Origin: Dillenia suffruticosa
Taxonomy: Eukaryota; Streptophyta; Magnoliopsida; Dilleniales; Dilleniaceae
Length of the DNA stretch: 64,000 nucleotides
Assembly: GCA_033439265.1 (NCBI GenBank)
Contig: JAVTVX010000005.1
Coordinates: 1,622,001-1,686,000, forward strand
Reading direction: 5' to 3'
Under the pieces are notes generated by a model that was given only the letters and a program-made list of their open reading frames with translations, was not told the DNA's origin and did not search any database. Numbering within the stretch: position 1 is the first letter of the stretch; each line of letters opens with the position of its first letter. The translations under genes were made by a program, and so were the position numbers. Shown piece by piece: positions 23,801 to 35,018 of the stretch.

Positions 23801-26800
23801 AGCTAATTCTGAAAGACAGACACATTTGCCACATAAATAAAATAAAACTTCTATCCTGGTTCTGTGTACCTCATTTTCATGCCAGACAAAGCCTGAGAAC
23901 CGGGATATATTACTCTTAATTTGAGCTGCCTGCACAGAGGACAGAATCCAAGTCATTAATCAAAGAGGAAAAATATAAGCCAGCAGAAAGGAACAACTGT
24001 CTCTATAAACACGGTAAGACAATTTTTAGGAGAGATTTTATTTGCAACCCTTGTACAAGCTTCAGGTAAGTCAGCACTGTACAAGCTTCAGGTTTCTTAT
24101 CCTAGCCAAAACTTCTTTCAAAGTTCACAACATGTATCATAACAAATTCATGCCCGAACTTCCCTTGCAATAATGATGGTTTAGAGCACTATCTTTTTAA
24201 TATAACACACCATTTGCTCGATGAGAGAAGCATTCCAGAAAATCAAAGAATCCAAATGCTAAATCTGTGTAAATAACGGCCCTAATATTGATCTAAACAA
24301 AAGACCGCTCATTGTCATGATGTTAAGCAGAATTGACAAATGATATCAACTTAAATTCCTAAACCTGCTAAAAAGAATCTTAGAAAAGCAGCAGATTTTG
24401 ACTTACAAACTATTTCAGAGCAATTAAAAAGTTTACCAAACCCCCAAAGCAACAAGCAACTCTATCTATTATCCATGCCTTAAAAAATGAAGGTAGAGTG
24501 CAATCTATAAAACAGGAGAAAAAAAAATATAAAAAGATCTCAACTGATCAATTATACAGACTAAAACAATCATCCACTCCAAAAGCTTAAGCTGACTGAG
24601 TAAGGTATAGTATTTATGTAACATCTTAACACAAATATTACATTCCATACATTAGGACAAACCACAACAAAGTCTCATCTCCCGCCCTTTGAAATGTTGA
24701 GCACCAGAGAAGTGAATATATAGATATATATGTATATATAATACTACAGACACACACACACAGACGAAACAGTTTGATAAATATTGTCACAAGCAGACAA
24801 TCAATAAACATAATTAGCACATTCTCATCAATGCAGCCTCAAGATGGCCATAAGTGAAGCATTAAATCTTCACCTAAGACAAGGGAAGTCATTTTAGAAG
24901 TGTGATTGCAAACCCTACAAGCAAGCATAAATATGCATGCACATACTCAGACTCTAATGGCATCTTCAAACCAATCAAGCAGGAGAGAGAAGTGTGGGAA
25001 AAAAATTTGCAAATAATAAAATAGCTGAATATAAAGACAAGTAAACCTCGTTAAAATACCTTTCCTCTCCTTCCGAAGAGAATATTGTGAAGCAATTTGA
25101 AAGTTTCATCACTCTTCCGTCTTGACAATTTGTAAGCAACTGCAACCACAAAAAAAAAAATGATAACTCAAACAATCTCCACTAACATAACAATTCCCAT
25201 AAATTTATAAAATACCAAAATGGTGCAGATGAGAAGATGTTAGATCAAGGTTACATCCTTTGTTTGGTAGCTATTCATCTATGATTCTCACTTATGATAC
25301 GATAGCAGTGTTTGGTAAGTCTAAAGAAAAGCAGTTCTGAAAGGCAAAACCCTAATTGTAGTAGAAATGAGAGAATTTCGTCCGGTCAAGAGCATGTTGT
25401 AGACTCAAAAAACACTTCCGCCATTAAGAGATTCTATTTACACTCAAGAACTGCTGTAACGAAAGAGAGAAGAGAAGGTCTATTGTTCTTTGTTCTGCAG
25501 TTTATCGTCATTTAATTGCATCCAAAGACAATATCCTGGTAATTGCAGCAGCAGGGACAGAAGAACACCCCCGGCACAATGACAAAAGAACACCCCCCGG
25601 CACAGGGGCTCCCAATTGAAACCTCACATCAAGAATGATAATATGACAGCTAAAAAAAAAACCCAAATAAACAAAACAAAACAAAACAAAATGGAACCTA
25701 GGACAAATAGTCCTGCAAGTACAAGTAATTAGACAACTCGAGATGTACATGACAGCATCAGACGACCCAGTTGTTGATTTATAAACAAGAATGTGGGATG
25801 AAAAAACCATGAAGTACTTTAGACATTTTATGGTCCACACTGGGACTGGGACAACAAAGATATAAGTTAGTTGACTATCTAACTGAATGAAGCTGTTTGA
25901 TAGTTATCTTTAGCAAGAATTATTCATAGCACCTTGATCCTACAATGAAGATTTAATAAGAGGTTGCATGAAGATAAATTGCAAAATGCTGCATTCAGTA
26001 AAGTAGGACGAGCGAAGAAGCACCCCCGACTCTAGTGGTCTTTTACTGTATCAACCATAAATGATTTGGCTCCAACAAGGAACATCTCAGTCAATGAGAC
26101 CCTCCTCTCCGTCCCACCCCACAAGGTGGGGTCTGCAAGTCCCAACAAAGGGCCTTCACAATTTAAGATAAATTGTGGTGGCTATCAGATATTGGCCTCT
26201 AAGTGGCAATAAGAAATGGCAAAGACAGAATCAAATCAAACTTGCAGCGAGAGAAGATAGATACATTCCACTGAGAATGGAACGAGAGAATTGTTGACAT
26301 TGTAATGCAATGTTTTTGGCCAAACAATTTTCGCCTAATATTCCACTCAAACAGGGAAGTGGCAAGAAACTCACATTCCACCCTACTGCCACAAAACAGT
26401 ACCCATACCTGAGGAGTCGCAGGATGTGCAGGTTTAGATTATTATTGCCATCCTGGTTGTCATGATCGGATTCTATGATCGGAAAGGTAAGAATCAGCAT
26501 CAGAAGGGTATGAAAATCGTGCCGCGTGAAGCAGCACTACTAACTTAGATTTACATGGACTAAAAGAAATGAAATCTTATTAAATGCAAAAAAGAAATTG
26601 ACAACAAAATAAAGATCATCTTGCTGATCGGAAAGTTGAGAATCAGCACAAGGGCATGAAAATCGTGCAGGGTGAAGCAGCACTACTAACTTTGATTTTC
26701 ATGGACTAAAAGAAATGAGATCATATTAAATGCAAAAAAGAAATTGATAACAAAATAAAGATCATCTTGCACCAGAATTACTTGGCGAGAGGTCTGTTGT

Positions 26801-29800
26801 ACTGATACATTCTAATCCTCCTTTTGGCCTTCTCAGAAGCCTTATATAGTTTCAGGTTTTCACCACAAACCTGTGCAACTTTCCTGAACTAGTTTTTTTT
26901 CTTTTCTTTTCTTTCTTTTTTTTATCCTCCCAACAGAACATTACTAATTGGAAATTTAAAGAGAAAAGGGAAGAAATAAGGAAATGACATTTACTCTAAA
27001 GCTGCTATTTGTATTGTTTCCATTCACATAACAAAGGTTAACCACGTGTTAAACCACGGTGACATTTTCAAGAATTGAAGGAAAACTAGGATGGATTGAA
27101 ACTTAAATACACATTATATGTCCTGGTTAGACGTTACATTTCCTTAAATAAATAACCATAAAAATCAAAATGACTCCCTTTATATAGCATCAAAGATCTA
27201 CTAGAAGCAAGATCCAAGTTCCATATAAAGTATGATGTATTTTCCAACCACCTCATGCAATCTAAGTTAGTGTATTCAAGGCCCTTATCTTTTTCTTCTT
27301 CTTTCTTGTTTTACTTTTTCGATAGAAATTAATGGCCCTTCTTCTGTCATGGCAATCAGGCAGTATCCAAGTTCATCTTATCTCAATTTCAAACGTGCGA
27401 GAATTCTTCTACCTAATTTCTATCAGAAAGTTTTTCCTTCCTATTCTACCTTACTTGCAACTCCTTTCGTTGACTTCAACCTTACCATTGCAATACAAGA
27501 AATTTTAGAAGACCCAACTGGAACCAAGTGGCACACTTTGAGTGTAGGTTCCTTCCCCCCCCCCCCCCCCTCCTTTTGGAGGGATAAAGAAATTGATTCT
27601 TTTCCAATTAGAATTGATTTCAAATAGGCAAACACTACACTGTGCAAACTCTAGATTATAGCTAGACTTAACATAGCATGAGATTATCATTCTCAGATAG
27701 ATACTAAGAAATATACCAATTAAAGAAACCCATGCACAGAATCAGTTATGACATTTTAAACAAAAAGATTCCAGGAAAAATATTTCAATTTGCTGGAGAA
27801 TTGTTTATTCGTCACATATATGAAAGGAAACAAAACAAGAGTAATTCTTGGTGTCATAATTCGTTGATCTCAATAGTTTTCAAGAACTAAATAATACTTA
27901 AAAAAGAAAAGCTCAAAATACATGGTCATACAATCACAAATATATAGAAAATATAAATAAATAAACAACACACAAGTAAATAAAGATTTGTTTAAAGGAG
28001 AGTATTTGTTCATGGCATGAGTAGTATTAGTCACATAATTGAATCCTTTAACAAGCTTATATCGCAATGAGAATTTAAATTATATCAAAAAAAAAAAAAA
28101 AAAAACTAACAATAGCATTCTTACAGCAACTAATTTGGGGCAAGCAAAAAAGGCTGGGTTGACTTGAGCTGTATTAAGAGTGCTTACAGAAAGTCTCACA
28201 TATCAAATCATATAAAGGGTTCAAGATAAATTACCTCTCAAAAAGGTATTATCAAAGTTAATGATAGGTCATCCCATTATTCACTACTAAGAAAGCCCCA
28301 ACTAAAATTTGAAATGAAGTAAGGCTCTTCTACGATTAAAATGAATTCCACATTTTTTGTGAAGTTCATTTCCAAATCCAAATTTTGTTGCTTGGGGGGG
28401 GGGGAATCAAATTCATTTCTACCTCCACCAAAAATATGAAATTTCAAATCCATAAAAAATGAAATTTGCAAATAAACTCCAAAAAAAAAATAATAATAAT
28501 AATAATCTCACAAGATCAGAACAATTACAATTATTGACCTAGAAAGAAAAAGAAAATTTTGATCCAGACAAGAGTACTCCCTCTATCGAGAATTGACAAA
28601 TTATTACAGCATTCAATTTGTCATTCCTGACTTGCCCTTTTCTTATCTACTATTCTTGGATAACATCGGCCATCTACAGGATCTGACAACACATTAAATG
28701 AAGTTCCCTCAAATTTTAAGAGTTCCAGAGTGTCGCTAACTCACTGAAGCTGTATGGAATCCACTAGATAGAAGACTTCACGGAATCTTTCCTTTTGTCT
28801 TCTTTTTTTCCTTTTTTATTTTCCAATGTAATGTCAATGCAACTAAACCAGGCCAGATACAATTATTGACCAAGAAAGAATAATTTTAATTGGACTAGAG
28901 TACTCCACTCTAAGACACTGCCTACTTGACAAATTACTATAGCATTTGAATCATCTTTCCCAACTGGACCTTTTGTTTACGTACTACTTACATTTTAAAT
29001 TTCTCAATTGACTGCATGGATAATATTGACCATTTACAAGATTTGACAACACATTAAATGTTGTTCCCTTAAAATTTAAGAGCTCCATAGCATCAGTAAA
29101 AAGTTCAACAGAGGAAGTACCATTATATTACATCATTTTCCTTTTTATAAAATTTAGTTTACAACATTTTAGAGGCTAGACATGTCTTATGAAGGTTTGA
29201 GGAAAGAATTTGTAGATATGCTTCCTTTACAACCCCCCACTGGCCCCTGGTGGAACCTCCTATATATTCAGCAGCTCCAAAAAAAGCATAACATTAGAAG
29301 CCATCAGCATGGTTATGCAAAAAATATGCTTGAATACAAGTCAAAACTTTGTGTATGATTGAGGATATAGTGAGACTTCAAGTCAGGTTTTTCTCAAAGA
29401 AGAAAAGCTGATAATTGTTAATGTCTGTTTTCCAAACTAAGTCAAGTCATAACTGTAAAAATTTACAAAAACTTGTGGAAGCGCCAACTCACAAATTATA
29501 GCTTCACATGCTATTCTCGTTCAGCCCATCTTAAGCCAACTCGAATAACTACTTGCTCTAACAATGTATAAATGCCCAAAGACTGTTAGGGATGAAAATG
29601 GAGGAGTGTAAGTTCTTGAAAGATCAAGAACTTCCTTTCATTGGATGCTGGGAAATTACAGAAAAAAAGAAAAGAAAAATCAGTCTGCTCTCATGAGCAA
29701 GACTGCCCTCTCACTAATCCAAAGCTTTACAATACTTCTCTGCCCTCTTCCATCTTCCCTCTCATCTATTTATAGCTTAATTTCAGCACATTCCCTCTCT

Positions 29801-32200
29801 AACTAATTCAGATTCTTTCAATAGCATTTTGTTACTACTAACAGCTTCTCCTTGCCTCTCCGTTGATAGACCTTCAGCCCTTTAGATGCCACTTTATCCT
29901 CCAGTAGGTTGTTTGCAGGTTTCCCATAACAAAGACTATCAAAAGTACACCAATTAACCGAACCATATTTCAAGGATGGAAGTTAGGCAGCAGTGGATAA
30001 GGGAAACAAACTATAGTTATATTGAATGATGATAATTGAGAGGATCAGTGTTTGGCACCATCAAGCCGATGTTAATGGTGAAGACTACAAGACGTACCCC
30101 GAAAAACATATACAACACAAAATTTACTAGGCTCCACCTATAACCTCCAAAAAGGAGAAAATCCAAAACCTTTGCTAGCAAGCTTCCACAATATTGATTC
30201 TTACACCTATGCCTCAAAATATCCTTAAATCCAAATCAAAATTGTGTATAACTGGAGGTTAATGGGACTTTAAGTCTCATTCTCCTCGAACAATATTTGG
30301 TAATCTACTCATTTACAATAATTATTTAATTTTAAAAAAGAATCTTGAACATGTTTTTTTTTTTTTTTCAAAATCAAGTAAATTCATAATTGGGGGAAGT
30401 TTTACAAAAACTCGTAGAAGCCCCAACTCTCTAATTATAGCTACTGAAGCCACTGCAAATCACCATATCTAAAAGTCAATTCAAACAGCCACCACTACGA
30501 ATCACCACATCTAAATCAATTCAAACAACTACAGTCCTTCCGTTAATGATGTAGGAAAAACTGCAAGAAATCTATCTAGATCATACAAAAAACCATCAAG
30601 TGCAAAAGTTAGTGGTAGATAATGGAAACAATTGGCTACTATACTGCATGATAATTATTGTCAAGACTGGATATGCACAAAATGAGGAAGGATGCATAGA
30701 GTTTCGATAATTATCAAATATAGTTTCCTTACACCACTGCAATCTAACTTTCACACTTCACCACCATGTATTATGATCTTGTTAGATTTGACATGATTTT
30801 TCTAGTCTTCGAGCATTCATAAATCATTAATGGAAACACGGGTTAATTGAATTGGCTATAAATATGGTAGTTTGTAGTGAGGGTTTTTGTTGGACAAAAT
30901 CTAATGATTATGGCATCCATTTAAACATCTGTTCCCAAATTAAATAAGTGAAGCATTTTCATTTCCATCCATTCATTGGACAAAATCATAATCATCAGAT
31001 TATGGCATCCAAATGACTTTGTTTCCAAATGATCATGCCTCACTTTATTCATTTCCATTCATATCAAGCCGAATATGCAAATCTGGTCACAGGGAATCCA
31101 AACTGCGCCAGGAAGGTTTTAGGGTTTGCATTGCATGCAAGAGAAATGAGCATGAAAATGCAAAGGAAGAACTCTACTCTTGGTTGTGGTGACAGAACTC
31201 TCACCCAAAGGACTAAAAGGGATTGAGCACCACGGAAATCAAGTTATCTCTTAGTGGGGTACAAATCTGCTCTTGTGGGCAGGGAGAGGAAATAATTGTT
31301 AATTTTGTGTTTTGTGGAGGTTTTCAAGTTTTGTGACAAACGCAAATGTTGGCTCATCTTAGTTTACTCTACCTCTATAATTTATATTGGTTGTAGTGAA
31401 ACTCCAATTCTAGTGTTCTATGTTCTTCATTTGCAAAAAAAATAATAAAACTAAAGAAATAAACAGATAAAGACAAGAAACGTACCATTTGGTATATCTT
31501 TCAGTGCAGTACCGCGGCCCTGAAATTTCCAAAGTAGATTATCAGATTAATTTTCACTAGAACAGAAAGGGCAAGCCCACGGACTAAGATTCAAAAAAAC
31601 AGAAAGAAGGAGCACCTTTTCAATATGAAATTCTTTGACAGCATCCCTTTCGATAGATGCCACAAGCCTTTCAACGGATTTCCTCTCACGAATAGGGCGG
31701 TCAATAGCAGGCATAAAAGGAGTCTTTGGCTCGAGCGTCTTTTTGACTTGTGCTTTCTTTGTCTTATCACTTGCTTTCTTTGCACTACCACCCCTCGCTT
31801 TGCCGTGCTTCTTCCGCCCTTTCTCCTCCTTACCCTCTTCTTCCTTCTCTTCCTCCATAGTCTCTTCTTCCTTCTCACCCTTTCCTTCACCCCCTTCCTT
31901 CTCTTCCTTAGATCCATTTTTTCCCTCCATATCCTCAGCCTTACTTCCCTCCTTCACTTCATCATCCTTCTTGAGCCTCTTCTCTTCCCCATTTTCCTTC
32001 TCTTTCTGGACTGCTTTATCCTCGTCCATTGTTTCAGCCTCCTCAACTTTGTCATCACCCTTTTCGTCTTCTTCCATTTCCTTCACTCCATCACTTCCCT
32101 CCTCCCCATTCTTTTCAGTAACAGTAGCATCACCACCCGCCTTCGCGGGCTCACCATTCTCCGCTGGTGCCGCCCCAGCAACCTTCTTTTCCTCACCCAT
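20888..32200 (-). CDS. DEK: DEK-family chromatin-associated protein
   Basis: Encodes 593 aa in 11 coding exons: 31616-32200, 31486-31519, 25060-25139, 23870-23929, 23582-23692, 23215-23295, 23041-23124, 21926-22367, 21546-21658, 21285-21315 and 20888-21048. All junctions are GT-AG and keep frame. DEK proteins bind DNA and histones and shape chromatin access. The order is: a Glu/Lys-rich acidic N-terminus (~1-165); the conserved block PFMPAIDRPIRERKSVERLV; GRGTALKDIPNVAYKLSRRK and the SAP-like region through LLHNILFGRRGKAAQIKSNI, FSGFVWHENE and KFDKFVKEKLLEFCYVLDI; a long acidic and Lys-rich linker with nuclear-signal-like KKRKRTPKKSS; and a C-terminal DEK-C domain (PTDDELRNAICEILKEVDFN to SIKLMIQEELTKLADEADDD). 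It resembles plant DEK2-4. Intron 2 is very long (25140-31485), and a 5' UTR intron is likely. Confidence 0.88.
26477..26770. repeat. Tandem duplication of about 147 bp in the DEK intron
   Basis: 26477-26625 and 26626-26770 share a common order of blocks, including GTGAAGCAGCACTACTAACTT and CATGGACTAAAAGAAATGA, and both end in AAAGATCATCTTGC. Divergence is modest and there are a few small indels. Confidence 0.85.
28285..28495. repeat. MITE-like repeat related to 41372-41796
   Basis: Contains AATTCCACATTTTTTGTGAAG, GTTCATTTCCAAATCCAA and ATCCATAAAAAATGAAATTT, matching blocks of the element at 41372-41796. It lies in the DEK intron and has an internal run of G. Ends are approximate. Confidence 0.4.
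28553..29095. repeat. Old diverged direct duplication in the DEK intron
   Basis: 28553-28735 and about 28868-29095 share GAGTACTCC, TTGACAAATTA, TGGATAA-AT-GGCCAT-like and GACAACACATTAAATG blocks in the same order. The second copy is longer, with extra sequence in the middle. The level of divergence suggests an old event. Confidence 0.55.
29584..29931 (-). mobile_element. Solo-LTR-like fossil of an LTR retrotransposon
   Basis: About 348 bp. Read on the minus strand it begins TGTTATGGGAAACC and ends CATCCCTAACA, with the TG...CA ends of LTRs. AAGAC directly flanks both ends (29579-29583 and 29932-29936), a 5-bp target-site duplication as LTR elements make. A TATA motif (CTATAAATAG) sits mid-way, as in an LTR promoter. 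No internal region or second LTR is present, so it looks like a single LTR left by recombination. It is probably Copia or Gypsy; the superfamily cannot be told from the LTR alone. Confidence 0.65.
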
Positions 32201-32229
32201 AATTTAGAAACTTAAATAAAGTGCTCCAA

Positions 32230-32767
32230 CTGGAACAGCTTCCTTAAAAACAAAATAAACTGCAAAAGTAAAGCACGAAAATCACCTTCTAGTCGAATTA
32301 AACTCAAAAAAAAAAAAAAAATTACCAAACATGTTCAGCAAGTAAGTCATAGGAACAACCTAAAGCCAAAATTTTAAAGAATCAAGAGAAATGATTATAA
32401 AATTTAACATAGCTAGTTTTTTGGTTGGGGAGAGGGGCCAAAATCCAAAATTGGAGGGAAGAATCAGCAATAAATTATGCATTAAAACCTAAGTAATGAT
32501 ACCTAAACAAGATTATAAGCAGTCACGAGATCTAGAGAAACACAAACAGCTTTGAGGAAAACACACAAAAAAACTATAAACAACTATGAAAAGTCAGCGA
32601 GAGAACCAAATCCTTAGGAAAGATTTCGAAACCCTAAGTCTCAAAAAACAAGACATGATCATGAGAGAGATGGAGAGAGAGAAAGAAACAAGAGCTGAAT
32701 CAAAGACAAAACCTAACGGAAATTCAAGACAAATTCAAAGCAAATAACACGAGAAATTCAAACTTAC
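32230..32767 (-). other. Probable 5' UTR intron of the DEK gene with a telo-box
   Basis: On the minus strand a donor (GGTGT then GTAAGTTTG, intron start 32767) and an acceptor (TGTTCCAG, intron end 32230) bracket about 540 bp just before the start codon at 32200. The presumed first exon would lie at about 32768-32830, in sequence rich in CT. The intron contains AAACCCTAA (32629-32637), a telo-box common in promoters and first introns of plant growth-linked genes. Transcript data are needed to confirm the intron. Confidence 0.45.
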
Positions 32768-32839
32768 ACACCGAAGGTTTTCCTCTTCAGCTCAACTCAG
32801 TCTCTCTCTAAAAACTCATCTTCAGAGGAGAGAATTGTT

Positions 32840-35018
32840 ATTTAATTTTCTTGGTATTATTATTTGGACTAAAAGTAGAGCTTTTCGGTTCGGACTTCAA
32901 ATCCGGATTTTAAAAGCAGTTAAATAAATGCCATGTTGGGTGAGCATGTCAGATTTTCGTAGATTTCTTAAGCCAAAAAAAATAAATGGAGGGACCAGAT
33001 TTGTTTCTGTCCACGATTTTGAAAACGACGGCTGCGATTTGATATTCGCTCACGCGGATCTACAGTGGCTTTTATAATTCGATCGTTGCCCGAAAAGTCA
33101 AATAATGGGAACAATTTTACGAAACGACGTCGTTCCATGTGTTTTTTTTTTCTTTTATAAATGAAAATTAGAAAAACATTTCGATCATATTCCATTGCTA
33201 ATTTCATCCAAATCAGTTCAAATATATACTCCAAGAGTTTTTTAAAAATTGAGATTAACAAAAATGTGATAGTTATTTTTTCATTAATGAGTGAATATAG
33301 TTAATAGCTCTCATGGTCATTATTCCACTTATATTTGGTTACCGTTATTTCTAAAAATATTATTTTATCCTGAGATTTCTTTTCTTTTTAAAATCCTCCT
33401 TGATATTTGACAAAAGAAAAGGAAAATTATTAGTATATTTCAACCGATCCTAAAATACGTTATCCTAAATCATAATAGAGGACAGTATATAATAATACCG
33501 ATCAAAGTATGAAATTTTGTAATACGTGATCGAAGAGTTTAATATGGTAATTTATCACTTAAAATGTTTATATGTTATATATTTATGTCTAGCAAATAAA
33601 AAAAAAAGTTCATGATTTACAAGGACAAGAGCTTAATTTTTCTTTTTTTTGGCCTTAAATACTTAAATTTCTTTTTCATGCCTCGAATTACTCTATTAAA
33701 AAAGAAAATTTATTATTTTATTACTCTATTAAAATACGTTATCAATGACCGATTAGCGATAAAAAATATCTATCACTAACCTGTTGGTCTAGTGATGAAG
33801 GGAGAAAAATATATATATAGCTATTAACAACGGATATTTTAACGACAGATTATCAATGGATTTTTTTTCTATTTTTATTATTCAATTTAATGGGTAAATC
33901 AAAAAATAATAATTTGCTATTCTATTTTAATTAATCAAAGAAATATTTTATTTCCTTATTTAGCGCAAATTTAATTAATGTTGAATTTAAACAATTAGAA
34001 AAATTCAATGCGAATATTCACCGAAAAAAATGACCCTGAGGTAAAAGAAATGTGAGAGTAAGAAAAAATTTAAAAAAAAAAGTGAGAATGAGATTAATAT
34101 TAGAAAAAAGTGAAAGAAGATAATAAGTAAAAGAAACAAGACGTTACAAAAATGATTGTGGTATTGTGGTTGAACAATTCATGATCCACCATGCAAGTGT
34201 AGGTCCAATTCCCGGTGGAGACATATTTTGCAAAAAAAAGCAAGGCGTGCGGGCGGGCCGGCGGAGGCGCGAGGGGGAGCTAGTGCACAGACACGTGTAA
34301 GGGCGAGTGCACACTTTTTTAGGTGTCAAGAATCAGCAACGGATACGGATAGTGAACTATGAGCGATAGATACGGATAGCTCGCTAATACTTTTTCATAT
34401 TATGTTCTATTAATTTTTTATCGCTGATAGTTTAACGACGGAAGTTTTTCATCGGTGATATTTAGCTGGATGGTTTTTAGTAACGGATTTAGCGATAAAA
34501 ATTTCCATCGCTAATATTTTTCAGTAACAAAAATTTTACTATCAGAGACGAAAATATCCATCACTAATACTTTATTTTCTAATAGTGATTCTATGATTAT
34601 TAACATTCTATGAAACTTGCCTCAAAATTGTCCAAAGGGTCAGATGAATTGATTAGATCAAACAAATCAGGCATAGACCCAAACTAACTAGTAAATGAGC
34701 CGAGACTAAATAAATAAATTCAAGTTTGAGTATAGATTTGTAGATACGAGTTGAGATGAAATGATTTTTTTAGAGTCAATTAAAATTAATTTAAATAATT
34801 TTTATTTTTAATAAAATCAAAGTACAAGTTTAAAATTTGATACTTAAACTAATTTTTCTTAATATAAGGGAATTCAATTTTAAATTTATAATTTTTTATT
34901 ATCTTTTTTTTTTTTACTTTCAAATGTGCTCCTAGTAATGCATGGCTCTAATAATGCATGGCTCTATAGTCGACCCTAGAAAGAGGCTCAATAACTGAGC
35001 CAATCTTGCGTGGTATGT
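32840..35018. other. Intergenic region upstream of the DEK gene
   Basis: About 2.2 kb, AT-rich, holding a CACTA-like element (33721-34587) and otherwise nothing that I recognise. The first few hundred bases next to the DEK gene should contain its promoter, but no clear TATA box stands out. Confidence 0.5.
33721..34587. mobile_element. CACTA-like non-autonomous DNA transposon
   Basis: The right end, read on the minus strand, begins CACTATTAGAAAATA followed by AGTATTAGTGATGGATATTT, typical of plant CACTA (En/Spm) ends. Many sub-terminal repeats of the type GCGATAAAAA / ATCGCTAA / CATCACTAA occur in both orientations near both ends (33757-33860 and 34330-34570). The left end is weaker (TACTCTATTAAAATA). 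The middle (about 34141-34325) is GC-rich, unlike its surroundings, and carries a B-box-like AGGTCCAATTCCCGGTGG, so it may include a nested SINE or captured sequence. No transposase is present. Confidence 0.45.

Larger units (their letters stand above)
25140..31485 (-). other. 6.3-kb intron 2 of the DEK gene
   Basis: This intron is many times longer than the other DEK introns. It holds a tandem duplication (26477-26770), a diverged duplication (28553-29095), a solo-LTR-like fossil (29584-29931), a MITE-like repeat (28285-28495) and similar but diverged segments near 29321-29490 and 30230-30440. A short motif, AGAACACCCCCGGCACA, is also repeated at about 25560-25610. I found no exon-like conserved peptide in it, and the flanking exons join in frame. 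Confidence 0.7.

Noticed and set aside
27349-27690. Overlapping 60-90 codon frames in the DEK intron around a C/G run
   Set aside because: They have a homopolymer in the middle, no family motif and no matching splice sites. They are more likely chance or repeat-derived.
31625-32215. Two long plus-strand frames opposite DEK exon 1
   Set aside because: They are mirror images of the Glu/Lys-rich codons and read as Phe/Leu/Ser runs. The minus frame joins in frame to ten further DEK exons.
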